Below, piece after piece: positions 1 to 7,788 of a stretch of 7,932 nt of DNA. A program made the position numbers and the translations under genes. The DNA is taken from assembly GCA_913058555.1 (NCBI GenBank), contig CAJXRJ010000343.1, positions 1-7,932 of the forward strand. Direction: 5' to 3'. The number at the start of each line of letters is the position of its first letter. The stretch's first letter is position 1. The DNA comes from an uncultured bacterium. GTDB taxonomy: Bacteria > Planctomycetota > UBA1135 > GCA-002686595. Below the pieces are notes generated by a model, which was given only the letters and a program-made list of their open reading frames with translations, searched no databases and had not been told where the DNA came from.

Positions 1-37
1 CATATCGTCGGCAGCGTCAGATGTGTATAAGAGACAG
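1..37 (+). other. Nextera/Tn5 tagmentation adapter (artefact, not genomic)
   Basis: Bases 5-37 match the 33-base Illumina Nextera Read 1 adapter: a 14-base primer part (5-18) followed by the 19-base Tn5 mosaic end (19-37). Bases 1-4 (CATA) equal the last four bases of the index seen complete at the right end. The first genomic base is therefore 38. The stretch should be trimmed before any biological reading; it should not be taken for a promoter, a leader or a transposon end. Confidence 0.97.
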
Positions 38-39
38 CC

Positions 40-1407
40 ATGTCACTCGAAGCCCGCCCAACCGTCCTTTGGCGTGAGGGCATGTTCCTCTGCCCCCAGC
101 ACCTCCAAACGTTTTCGCGCGAGGTCACCGAGCGGGTGCATGCCTCCGAGAGCATTGGAACGCCAGGGAACTGGGGCATTCTGTCCCTTGAGATCGACAA
201 GGAGGCCCTGCGCCGCGACCTGTTCCGGTTGGAGTCGGCGGACGTCGTCTTCAGGGACGGCGCCCTGGCCGCCTTCCCGAGCAACGCCACGGTGGCCCAG
301 AGAGAGTTCGGTGAGCACTTCACCGGCCAAACCCTGGCGGTCTACCTCGGCATCCCCGCGATCCGCGCCGGGGCAGCGGCCCTCGCCCAAGGGCCCGCCG
401 ACGAAGGCGCGCGTTATGTCGCCCAGCAGGGCACGGTCTTCGACGAAAACGTCGCGGCCGCCGAGCGCGACGTGGACTTCAAGGTGATGCAGGGGCGCCT
501 CTTCTTCGGCGACGAGGACCAGTCCGGCTACGAGTGCGTCCAACTCGCGAAGCTCATCCGCAAAGGCAAGACCGAGCCCCACTCCGCGCTCTCGGACACG
601 TTCATTCCCACGGTGCTCGCCATCGGCGGCTCCGAGGTCTTGATGTCGGAGCTCAGCGAAGTCGCCGACCAGCTGCTCTCGCAGTCCCGTGACCTGGCCG
701 GCCGCATCCCCCAGACCACGATGCTCTCCAGCGTCGAGAAGGGCGCCGATGTGGCTGCCTTCGTGAAGCTCCAGGCCGTGAACCAGTGCGCGCCGGGGTT
801 GGACCAGATCCGCCGCCTGCCCGAGATTCACCCCTTCCAGGCCTACATGCAGCTCATCAGCGGCATCGGCAGCCTCGCGATCTTCTCCGACGAACGCACC
901 CTGCCCGCCTACGGGAGCTACGAGCACGGCGACCTGAACAAGTCCTTCCGGAGCGCGCTGCAAACGATCCGCACGCTGATCCCGAAGGAAGTGTCGGTTC
1001 CCTACGAGAAAGAGGACTTCCGCGAGGATCCCGACCAGCCCGGCCTGCTCATCTGCGACCTCCCGTCCGACTGGGCCGAGAAAGAGCGCGCGTACTTCAT
1101 CGGCGTCAAAGCGTCGGCCACGACGGAAGAGATCGTGTCCTCGGCACCCGACGCCCTCAAGCTCACGTCAGCTGCGAACTTCGAAGACGTCCTCGTCGGG
1201 GTCATGAACGGCATCCCGATCGAAAGCGTCCGCGCAGCCCCCCTCGCCTTCCCGAAAGAAGGCCTGCAGTTCTTCCGCGTCCTCACCGAGGGCGCCGCCA
1301 GGGACTCTTGGCTCAGCATCCTCGACTCGGGTCGCGCGCTCCTGCTGCGCACGCCCCCGGCGGACCAGGACTGGGAGTTCGGGCTCTACGTCGAAATGCG
1401 TTCTTAG
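40..1407 (+). CDS. tssK: Type VI secretion system baseplate subunit TssK
   Basis: TssK is the cytoplasmic T6SS baseplate protein that links the phage-like baseplate to the TssJLM membrane complex; in known systems it is a trimer whose N-terminal part resembles phage receptor-binding-protein shoulders and whose C-terminal head contacts TssL and TssM. Seen here: 455 residues, close to the usual ~445. The N-terminal hallmark VLWREGMFLCPQHLQ (residues 9-23) matches the family pattern VLWxEGMFLxPQHFQ. Further family-like blocks are FFGDEDQSGYE (155-165), FIP (188-190), IHPFQAYMQLISGIGSLAIF (263-282), the GIPIE segment (391-395) and LQFFRV (409-414). The start at 40 places the hallmark where the family has it; the next Met (residue 15) lies inside the motif. 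The ribosome binding site cannot be seen because native DNA begins two bases upstream. Oddity: Cys18 sits where Arg is usual in FLRPQH. The gene ends in TAG and is intact. Confidence 0.95.
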   Translation: MSLEARPTVLWREGMFLCPQHLQTFSREVTERVHASESIGTPGNWGILSLEIDKEALRRDLFRLESADVVFRDGALAAFPSNATVAQREFGEHFTGQTLAVYLGIPAIRAGAAALAQGPADEGARYVAQQGTVFDENVAAAERDVDFKVMQGRLFFGDEDQSGYECVQLAKLIRKGKTEPHSALSDTFIPTVLAIGGSEVLMSELSEVADQLLSQSRDLAGRIPQTTMLSSVEKGADVAAFVKLQAVNQCAPGLDQIRRLPEIHPFQAYMQLISGIGSLAIFSDERTLPAYGSYEHGDLNKSFRSALQTIRTLIPKEVSVPYEKEDFREDPDQPGLLICDLPSDWAEKERAYFIGVKASATTEEIVSSAPDALKLTSAANFEDVLVGVMNGIPIESVRAAPLAFPKEGLQFFRVLTEGAARDSWLSILDSGRALLLRTPPADQDWEFGLYVEMRS

Positions 1408-1595
1408 AACGCCCTCAGACCCACCTTCACGGCACCGCCAGCATCCCCCCTGCCTCCATGGGGACGCTATCGGAGTTTCCTTGACCGGCCCGCGGCCCAC
1501 GCCGCAGGCTCGGGGCCTGGGCCGACGCCCCCGGCCCTCCACGATTCCGTGGAGAGTCGGCGTCCTGATCGGCCTTTCCCGCACCTCACTGCCAC
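1408..1595 (+). other. Non-coding spacer between tssK and tssL with GC-rich inverted repeats
   Basis: This 188-base gap is unusually wide beside the tight spacing of the later genes. No convincing ORF or RNA gene is visible. It holds two adjacent structures. One is CAGGC/GCCTG (1505-1509 with 1515-1519, loop TCGGG), flanked by a competing outer pair GGCCCA/TGGGCC (1494-1499 with 1518-1523). The other is a perfect 7-base stem CTCCACG/CGTGGAG (1537-1543 with 1548-1554, loop ATTC), which can be extended by GCCGAC/GTCGGC (1521-1526 with 1556-1561) or GACGCC/GGCGTC (1524-1529 with 1559-1564). No T-run follows the stems, so this is not a standard intrinsic terminator. It may be a 5' leader structure for tssLM-tagF, a processing site in a longer message, or unselected GC-rich spacer. 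I see no clear sigma-70 or sigma-54 promoter. Confidence 0.5.
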
Positions 1596-2318
1596 ATGAG
1601 ACGCCAAACACTGACTCAGGCCTGCGAGCCCGTCCTCTATTACCTGGCCACGTTCCGAAGGAACGCCGCCACCACCGGCCTGAGCCTTCAGGCCCTGCAA
1701 AACGCCCTGCGCGCCGAGTTAGATGCGGCCCGGTCGTCTTGCCAAAGGGACTCGCGCCTCGCGCCGATGATGGAGCGCGCCTTCCCGGCCCTCGTCTACG
1801 CCGCGGACCAGGTCGTCTTGACGTCGCTCTGGCCCTCCCGAACCCAGTGGGCCATGAGCCTGCTCGAGACGTCGTACTTCAATACGGCCCGGGGCGGCGA
1901 GGAGTTCTTCCGCTTCGTGGAGGAGGTCAAGCGCGAGAGCGGCGACGAGGCGGTGGAGATCGCTGAGCTGCTGTTTCACTGCATGGCCATGGGTTTCCAA
2001 GGGTCGCTCCGTAACGAGCGGCTCGAGCTGGAGGCCCGGCGCCGTGAGCTCTTTGACAAAGCCCGCCTCGGCGCGGCAGGCCAGGTGAGCGACGGCTACG
2101 AGCGCCACCTGACCCCCGACGCCTACGGGCGCAACTCGGCGATGCCCCGCAAGACGTTGCCAACCACCTCGGCCCTGCGCCTCGCCGCGGCGGGCTTGAT
2201 CGCCCTCGGTGCCTCGTGGGCGCTCGGTTACTTCGTCAACCAGGCCGAGGTCAGCGACGACCTCGACCAGCTCAACATGATCAACAAGAAGCTCGAGTCC
2301 AAGGTGTCTGATCAATGA
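1596..2318 (+). CDS. tssL: Type VI secretion system inner-membrane protein TssL (DotU family), short form
   Basis: TssL is a C-tail-anchored inner-membrane protein; its cytoplasmic domain contacts TssM and the TssK baseplate. Seen here: 240 residues. The cytoplasmic DotU-like domain (about 1-160) keeps family blocks: a helical start EPVLYYLATFRR (11-22), YAADQVVLTSLW (68-79, family LDE-x-VL-x-T-x-W), GGEEFFRFVEE (100-110), and ELLFHCMAMGFQGSLRNE (124-141), close to the family CLxLGFxGxYR. A single membrane segment spans about 193-214, leaving roughly 26 residues for the periplasm, so there is no peptidoglycan-binding (OmpA-like) extension of the kind fused to some TssL proteins. The start is fixed: an in-frame TGA lies at 1566-1568 and no ATG, GTG or TTG codon intervenes. 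No good Shine-Dalgarno sequence precedes it. Oddity: Gln72 replaces the usual acidic residue after Asp71. The stop overlaps the tssM start as ATGA, suggesting translational coupling. Confidence 0.94.
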   Translation: MRRQTLTQACEPVLYYLATFRRNAATTGLSLQALQNALRAELDAARSSCQRDSRLAPMMERAFPALVYAADQVVLTSLWPSRTQWAMSLLETSYFNTARGGEEFFRFVEEVKRESGDEAVEIAELLFHCMAMGFQGSLRNERLELEARRRELFDKARLGAAGQVSDGYERHLTPDAYGRNSAMPRKTLPTTSALRLAAAGLIALGASWALGYFVNQAEVSDDLDQLNMINKKLESKVSDQ

Positions 2319-5300
2319 GCTCCCTCCTCCGCTTCATTCCCGCCGGCGCCCGCAAGTGGCTCGTGATCGGGTTGGCCTTGGTGCTCGTCATCGGGATTCT
2401 CTCACGGGTATTCCACGTCGGGAAAGGCGTCGTCGTCGTCGCCATCTTGGCGCTCGTCGCACTGTTCGGCCTGTGGATGCTGATCCACTTCCTGAGCAGG
2501 GCCGCGCGCAAGCGCAAGCAGCGGACCTTCGACGCGTCCCTTGCGGCCAAGGAAGGCATCGAGGACCGCAAGCGCGAGTGGCAGTCCTGGGTTCAGGAGC
2601 TCGAGAAGGCCGATATCGACCGCTACGAGCTGCCCTTCTACCTGCTGCTGGGCGAGCCCCAGTCCGGCAAGTCGATCCTGCTGCAGAATTCGGACCTGAA
2701 CTTCCTGTTCGGCCAGAGCCGACTCTCCGGCGTCGGCGGCACCCGTGGCTGCGACTGGTGGTTCACCCAAGAAGCCGTGATCCTGGACCTCGCGGGGCGC
2801 CTTTTCACCCACGAGGGCGGCGCCGCAGACGAAGCGGAATGGGAGGCCTTCCTGGACCTCCTGAACGGCTTCCGTCCCATGGACCCGGCCAACGGGATCA
2901 TGCTCGTGATCCCGTGCGACAGTCTCCTGTCGGACTCGATTGAAACGTCCCGCAAGAAGGCGTCGCAGATCCGCGAGGCCCTCTTTGCGCTATCGCGGAC
3001 CCTCGAGGCGAAGCTCCCGATCTACGTCATCCTGACCAAGGGCGACAAGATCTTTGGGTTCGCGGAGAGCGTGCACCGCCTCGAGGCGGAGCAGCGCAAG
3101 CAGATGTTCGGCTGGTCGCGCCCCATCGACCGCCTCGAGCACCCCTTCCAGAGCGAGGAGCTCGGCGAAGCCTGGGATGGATTCGTGGCGAGCGCCACGT
3201 CCCTGCGGGATTCGATGCTCGCCACCGCGCGCATCCCGGAGGCCATCCCCGAGGTGGACCGGATGATGGCGTTCCCGAGCGAGCTCAAGGGCATGTACCT
3301 GGCCGTCGAGGCCTACATGACGCGCATCTTCCAGGGCTCCGACCTGCTCGATCAGCTCTACTTCCGCGGCATCTACCTGACCTCGGGCCTGCAGAGCGGT
3401 GCGCCCATCGCAAAAGTCGGCCTCGAGATCCTCGATCGCCCGGGGGACGCGGACAACCGCGACCTCGAGACCCTGTTCGTGCGCCAGCAGGCCTATTTCA
3501 TCCGCGACCTCGTGCGCAAGCGCGTCTTCGCCGAGCGTGGCCTCGTGCGCCCCACCGGCGCCCGCACCAAACGCGTGCAGAAGAACGCGTGGGTGGGCTA
3601 CGGCGTCGCCGCCGGCTTTGCCCTCCTCGCCGCCGGCTGGTGCGCGTTTTCGTTCTTCGGGAGTCGCACCGACGCCAAGCGGAACGTCTACGGCCCCGCC
3701 ATCGAAGCGGGCCAGTTCTTCGCCGAAGGCGATGGCGTGGACAAGCTCGCGGGAATCGCCTCCCAGGACGACGTATTCGCGGCCCTGACGGACATCGAGG
3801 ACGTCAACAAGGCCATCCAGAGCAGCGAAGAGGCCGAGGACCGGCTCGGCACGCAGAGCATCTACGCAAGCCGCAGTGCGCCCCTTGAGATCCTCGACAG
3901 CAGGCTCACGAACGACCTGTTCGCGCCCGCCCTCCAAGACGCCGCGGCGCGGGCCATGAAGGCGCGCCTCGCTGCCCCCGACACGATGCGCAACGACGCG
4001 ACCACCTTCGTCGACCTCGCGGAAGCCACCGCGATCATGAAGGAGGGTTTCGAAAACCGGGAAGAGGCAGGGCAGCTGCTCGCCGTGATCCCCCCGGGGG
4101 AAACGGCCCCCAGCACGGTCGCTGAACTTCTTGAGCGCGCCGTCCCGGACGAGACCCAAACGGCCCCGTGCAAGGACCCTGCGCTGACGGAGGCCATGGC
4201 GGCCATTCAGAGCGGATGGCTCGACCTCACGGATTCGGGCTCCCCCCGATGCCTCGAGGCGCCGCTGCGCACGTTCGTGGCGCTCTTCGAAGTCAAGCGC
4301 GAGCAGGCGAAGATCAAGGACTGGAACGTCAACACGGTCCAGCCCGCAACGGTCGCCGCCACCTGCGACGCCCTGCGCAAGTCCATCGCCCAGCTCACCG
4401 AGTCCACGGAGGCTCTGGCGGGCCGGGACAAAAAGAAGGACCGTGACCTGCTGAAGGCCTTCGTCGAAGAGCGCTACCCGCGCATCCAACGGATCCGCGG
4501 CCGCCTCCGGGACGGCGAGCCCGCCGCCGAGCAGGACCGCCTCGACCAGTTCGTGAGCTTCCTGCGCAGCGAGATCAAAAGCCTCGAATCCGAGACCGAC
4601 CCCGACGCCGCCCTCGGTGAAATCGCAGCCGCGCGAACCCTGGCGACATCCCTGGTGGCGAACCTGCCGCTCAAGGCTGTGCTCGGCGACGCCTGGGGCG
4701 AATATTCGGACACGACCGCCGCGGATGATTTCGCCGCGGCTCTCACCGATGCTGGCGTGAAGTGCGCGACTCCGGAGGGTGGGGACGAGACCGGCCTCCC
4801 CATGGAAGTCGTCATCGCCAGGGCGAAGACGCGGGTGCTCGCATCCGAGTTCATCAAGCTCAACGCGCAATGGTCGAGTTACATCGGCCGCGTGGGCGGA
4901 GCCGCGGACGTGGGCCAAGGGACCTGGATCAAGGCCAGCCAATCACTAAGCGGTTCGAACGAAGCGCTGAAGGGGTTCGAGGGCAATCCGGCGGTGGCCG
5001 CCATGGGCATCCCAGCGCTTCAGGAGAAGCTGCAGTCCCTCGCGAAGCAAGGCCTCACCCAAGGCCGGACCCTCTACTCCGATGAAGCCACGACCGTGGA
5101 CGTCGGGCTGTCGAAAGGCCTCCTTGGCCTGCGCGGCGCGTTCGGGATCGAAACGCCGGACGACGACCCAGTGATCGCCCACGCGGCAAGCGTCCTTGAA
5201 CGCGCCGCGGCACGCTGGTCGACTGCAAAAACCGAAGGCTCCAACCAGGCGCCCAAGATCGCCGGGTGGACCGTCGAGCACCTGGAGAGCCTTGACTCCC

Positions 5301-6685
5301 TCGCCGGTGACAACCTCGCCCCGATCTCCCCAAAGAACCTCCAGGACCACCGGGAAGAGGTCGCCACGGTCGCCGTCAGGGCGATCACAGGGGAGATCAG
5401 CGCGCCGCTGTTCCAGGGCGCCAAGCGCGAGGCGCAGAGCCACGCAGCCAAGCTCTCAGGGTTCCCTCCGGAAGAAGCGGCGACCATGGCCCTCAATCAA
5501 TTGACCGGAGACACGGAGAGCAGTGTGTTCGACAATTGGTTCGACGAGCGGATCCAATCCAAGGGCATGGACGACGTCGCCATGAAGTCCCTCTCCAAAC
5601 TCGCCACGTCGATCAGCTACGCCCCACAAGAAAGCAGCGACCTAGCCACGCTCATTGCTCTCTGCGACACGTTCCGGAAGCGGAGCGATACCCCCTTGAG
5701 CCCGGGGGTCATCGATACCCTCCGCGGGGACCTGCGGACGCTCAACAACGTGAAGTCGCCCGCGGAGCGCGCCCGGGCGCTCTTGGACCTGGACGGGACC
5801 CCGGACAATGTGCCCAACGATCTCGAGGGCACGTTCGCCGTGGCGCTACGGGCCGAGCTCGCGCTGAACCAACAGCGCATCCTTCGGGACGCCTACTTCG
5901 CGGGCCTTGGAATCAAGATCAAGTCGAAGCGCAAGGACCTCGACGTGCTTTGGGGAGCCATCGACGACCCGGCGGCCAGCCGGCAGCTGACCGCCATGCG
6001 AAGCATGTTCGGCAGCCCCGACGGCTGGTATCCGACGCACCTCAGCAGCTTCAGCGTGCGGCGACTGAAGAGCAGCGGATTCGACTTCAGGAACATCCCC
6101 GACGCCGACGACAGCCAGCCGGAGACCCTCAAGAGGATCCGCCGACTGGACGTCTTCCTTGAGGAAATGAGCGTCTACGTCACCACGACATTGGACGAGG
6201 AGATCGCCGATGCGGAAGGCAACGAGGTGGCGCTGCTCATGAGCTCGGAGCCCCTGGAGCGACTCTCGTTCAACCTCGTGCCGTCCCAGGAACTCTCCGC
6301 TGACAACTTTGGCGGCTGGCGGGACTTCCAAGGCATCCAGAGCTCGCCCTTCGTCGAGGGGGAGGCCGGAGTGCTCGCGGGTGAGTCCCCCATCTTCAAG
6401 ACGAACCCCGTGGAGAACTGGTCGTACGGGAAGCACTCGACGATTTCCATGAGGCTCAACCCCGAGGATGACCTGGCGAAACCGATCAGCTGGGAGACCA
6501 CCTCTCCGCTGGCACCGCTGCACTTTTGGTGGCTCGCGAACTCCCCGGATGGCGCGTACAACGACCAGAAGTCCGGCACGTTCATGCTCAACGTGAAGGA
6601 AGGCACACAGGTCGAGTTCACTATTACGTTCACGACGGCACCGCCCCAGCGCCCGGACAAGGCGGACACTCCGCTCGGGAACTGA
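2315..6685 (+). CDS. tssM: Type VI secretion system membrane-complex protein TssM (IcmF family), enlarged
   Basis: TssM spans the inner membrane and crosses the periplasm to the TssJ lipoprotein, forming the T6SS trans-envelope channel. Seen here: 1456 residues, against roughly 1100-1200 in the E. coli and Pseudomonas models. An N-terminal hairpin of two membrane segments (about 15-32 and 37-60) precedes a cytoplasmic NTPase-like domain with Walker A GEPQSGKS (113-120), CDWWFTQEAVILDLAGR (146-162, including the DxxG element DLAG 158-161) and TKGD (241-244). IcmF-type blocks follow: FPSEL (320-324), YFRGIYLTSGLQSG (349-362) and YFIRDLVRKRVFAERGL (394-410). A third membrane segment lies at about 425-448, leaving some 1000 periplasmic residues rich in Ala, Asp, Glu and Leu. 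The C-terminal ~115 residues look beta-rich (ISWETTSPLAPLHFWWLAN) but are divergent. Start: ATG overlaps the tssL stop, with AAGG (2301-2304) ten bases upstream. One unbroken frame. The family call is firm; the function of the extra periplasmic length is unknown. Confidence 0.95.
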   Translation: MSSLLRFIPAGARKWLVIGLALVLVIGILSRVFHVGKGVVVVAILALVALFGLWMLIHFLSRAARKRKQRTFDASLAAKEGIEDRKREWQSWVQELEKADIDRYELPFYLLLGEPQSGKSILLQNSDLNFLFGQSRLSGVGGTRGCDWWFTQEAVILDLAGRLFTHEGGAADEAEWEAFLDLLNGFRPMDPANGIMLVIPCDSLLSDSIETSRKKASQIREALFALSRTLEAKLPIYVILTKGDKIFGFAESVHRLEAEQRKQMFGWSRPIDRLEHPFQSEELGEAWDGFVASATSLRDSMLATARIPEAIPEVDRMMAFPSELKGMYLAVEAYMTRIFQGSDLLDQLYFRGIYLTSGLQSGAPIAKVGLEILDRPGDADNRDLETLFVRQQAYFIRDLVRKRVFAERGLVRPTGARTKRVQKNAWVGYGVAAGFALLAAGWCAFSFFGSRTDAKRNVYGPAIEAGQFFAEGDGVDKLAGIASQDDVFAALTDIEDVNKAIQSSEEAEDRLGTQSIYASRSAPLEILDSRLTNDLFAPALQDAAARAMKARLAAPDTMRNDATTFVDLAEATAIMKEGFENREEAGQLLAVIPPGETAPSTVAELLERAVPDETQTAPCKDPALTEAMAAIQSGWLDLTDSGSPRCLEAPLRTFVALFEVKREQAKIKDWNVNTVQPATVAATCDALRKSIAQLTESTEALAGRDKKKDRDLLKAFVEERYPRIQRIRGRLRDGEPAAEQDRLDQFVSFLRSEIKSLESETDPDAALGEIAAARTLATSLVANLPLKAVLGDAWGEYSDTTAADDFAAALTDAGVKCATPEGGDETGLPMEVVIARAKTRVLASEFIKLNAQWSSYIGRVGGAADVGQGTWIKASQSLSGSNEALKGFEGNPAVAAMGIPALQEKLQSLAKQGLTQGRTLYSDEATTVDVGLSKGLLGLRGAFGIETPDDDPVIAHAASVLERAAARWSTAKTEGSNQAPKIAGWTVEHLESLDSLAGDNLAPISPKNLQDHREEVATVAVRAITGEISAPLFQGAKREAQSHAAKLSGFPPEEAATMALNQLTGDTESSVFDNWFDERIQSKGMDDVAMKSLSKLATSISYAPQESSDLATLIALCDTFRKRSDTPLSPGVIDTLRGDLRTLNNVKSPAERARALLDLDGTPDNVPNDLEGTFAVALRAELALNQQRILRDAYFAGLGIKIKSKRKDLDVLWGAIDDPAASRQLTAMRSMFGSPDGWYPTHLSSFSVRRLKSSGFDFRNIPDADDSQPETLKRIRRLDVFLEEMSVYVTTTLDEEIADAEGNEVALLMSSEPLERLSFNLVPSQELSADNFGGWRDFQGIQSSPFVEGEAGVLAGESPIFKTNPVENWSYGKHSTISMRLNPEDDLAKPISWETTSPLAPLHFWWLANSPDGAYNDQKSGTFMLNVKEGTQVEFTITFTTAPPQRPDKADTPLGN

Positions 6686-6690
6686 GGAGG
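6684..6690 (+). promoter_or_regulatory. Ribosome binding site for tagF
   Basis: The sequence GAGGAGG overlaps the last two bases of the tssM stop codon and is the strongest Shine-Dalgarno match before any gene here. It lies 14 bases before the tagF ATG at 6705, longer than the usual 5-9, so initiation may be moderate. Its overlap with the tssM stop suggests tagF is translated from the tssLM message and may be coupled to termination of tssM. Confidence 0.6.
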
Positions 6691-6704
6691 CCTTCGCCCC
6701 CACC

Positions 6705-7637
6705 ATGCTGAACCGATTCCGCAAAGAGATCGCTCCCGTGGAGCTCTACGGCAAGCTCCCGCTCGCGAAGGACTACCTTCGCATCGGCGGGGGCAAGGGC
6801 GCGGCGATTGCTCTGCGTGACTGGATGGACCAGGGTTTCTCTTCGCAGGTAGAGCGCGGAGCCGTCCCGAAGGTGGCGTGGCCCGCGCGGTTCTTGATGG
6901 GTGGGTACAGCGGAGATCCGCTGATGGGCGGCTTCTGGCCGAGCAGCGACTCGGGCGGCCTGCGCCCATTTCCTTTTGCCTCCTTCGTGGAGCGGCGGCG
7001 CAAGTCGCTGACCGCCGATTGGGAATCCGGCGACGGCAAGCTCAAGTCCCTCTGGGACAGGCTCGCCCTGGTCTACGCATCGCACTCCCGGTACTCGGAT
7101 GGCCAGAGCTTCCTGCAGTCGGTCCGCGGCCAAGAAATCGACGTCTCCGCGGCGCCGGAAACCGACTCCGACCGCATCGACTTCGACGCATGGATGGCCG
7201 GCCTGTGGCCCGACGACGGCATGGATGGGCTGGTGCAAACCCTGGTGGAAACCGCCGGCAACGGGAAGTTCGGCCCGAACGACCCCTTGCGGCTGCCCCT
7301 CATCAACGACCTTCCAACCCTGAGCCAAGCCCACGCCTGGTGGTTCGCCCTCGCCGAGCTCGGGCACCTCAGCCGCGGCGACTGCCCAACGCTCTTTTTC
7401 CCGCAGCCCAATGGGTCCTCGGAGGCGCCGCACTTCATCACGTTCTTCCGCGGCCCCCTGAAGCCCTCCGAACAGTTTTGGATCGGCCCCATCGACGGCG
7501 AAATCCGCCCCGGGGACTTCGGTCGAATGGAAGCGATCCACGTGGGCGAGACCGCACCGGGGAGCGCCTCCGTTCCGCCGCTCACGGCTTCCCTTCGCGG
7601 CCCCATCGCAAGCGCCCGGGCGAAGCTCGGCATCTAG
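6705..7637 (+). CDS. tagF: Type VI secretion system-associated protein TagF
   Basis: TagF proteins are cytoplasmic T6SS accessory factors; in Pseudomonas aeruginosa TagF represses the apparatus post-translationally through the FHA-domain protein Fha, and in Agrobacterium a TagF-PppA fusion does likewise. Seen here: 310 residues, without signal peptide or membrane segment. The N-terminus ELYGKLPLAKDYLR (13-26) matches the TagF opening GKLPxxGDFxR, and DWMDQGF (39-45) fits the WxxWL-type helix after it. A block GGFWPSSDSGGLRPFPFASF (75-94) matches the family region around PSxDxxGRxFPL. AWWFALAELG (211-220) and CPTLFFPQP (227-235) correspond to the C-terminal SLWW and small beta segments. It is longer than the bare domain, but residues 145-210 and the last 50 show no phosphatase (PppA) motifs, so this is a stand-alone TagF. 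Position directly after tssM is common for tagF. Family assignment is good; repressor role is inferred from homologues. Confidence 0.85.
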   Translation: MLNRFRKEIAPVELYGKLPLAKDYLRIGGGKGAAIALRDWMDQGFSSQVERGAVPKVAWPARFLMGGYSGDPLMGGFWPSSDSGGLRPFPFASFVERRRKSLTADWESGDGKLKSLWDRLALVYASHSRYSDGQSFLQSVRGQEIDVSAAPETDSDRIDFDAWMAGLWPDDGMDGLVQTLVETAGNGKFGPNDPLRLPLINDLPTLSQAHAWWFALAELGHLSRGDCPTLFFPQPNGSSEAPHFITFFRGPLKPSEQFWIGPIDGEIRPGDFGRMEAIHVGETAPGSASVPPLTASLRGPIASARAKLGI

Positions 7638-7750
7638 CAGCGAAGACAGAAGATCGCAGGCGCAACGCTCCGGGAAATCGCTCGATCACCAAGCGGTCAT
7701 CGAAGCCCCGAGCCCACGTAGGTCTTCCCTGAGGGCCTCCGCCAGGTCCT

Positions 7751-7788
7751 GGTTGCGGGATTCCCGCCAACCCGACTATTCTGGTTGG
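7751..7788 (+). terminator. Possible transcription end or switch: two mutually exclusive hairpins
   Basis: Hairpin A (7751-7772) has a 9-pair GC-rich stem; hairpin B (7767-7788) has a 6-pair stem and reuses bases 7767-7772. The T-run at 7834-7839 lies about 45 bases after B, too far for classical factor-independent termination. The site may be a weak terminator, an mRNA 3'-end stabiliser, or, if transcription starts upstream of it, an attenuator-like leader. This is a structural reading by eye only, and GC-rich DNA yields such stems by chance. Confidence 0.25.

Noticed and set aside
43..963. A 306-codon open frame on the - strand opposite tssK
   Set aside because: Antisense to a gene with strong family motifs, with low-complexity composition and no domain; it is a composition effect.
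1481..1486. TTGACC as a -35 element of a promoter for tssL
   Set aside because: No acceptable -10 hexamer lies 16-18 bases downstream; that stretch is nearly all G and C.
1467..1700. A small - strand frame in the tssK-tssL gap
   Set aside because: It runs into tssL on the opposite strand, is Gly/Arg-rich, and has no ribosome binding site or known similarity.
2990..4942. A 650-codon open frame on the - strand opposite tssM
   Set aside because: It lies wholly antisense to a clearly recognised gene. In GC-rich DNA with G/C in third codon positions, long antisense frames arise automatically, and its protein is repetitive in Gly, Arg, Glu and Leu with no recognisable domain.
5846..6724. A 292-codon - strand frame across the tssM end and tagF start
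   Set aside because: It crosses two well-supported genes and their ribosome binding site, and shows no recognisable domain.
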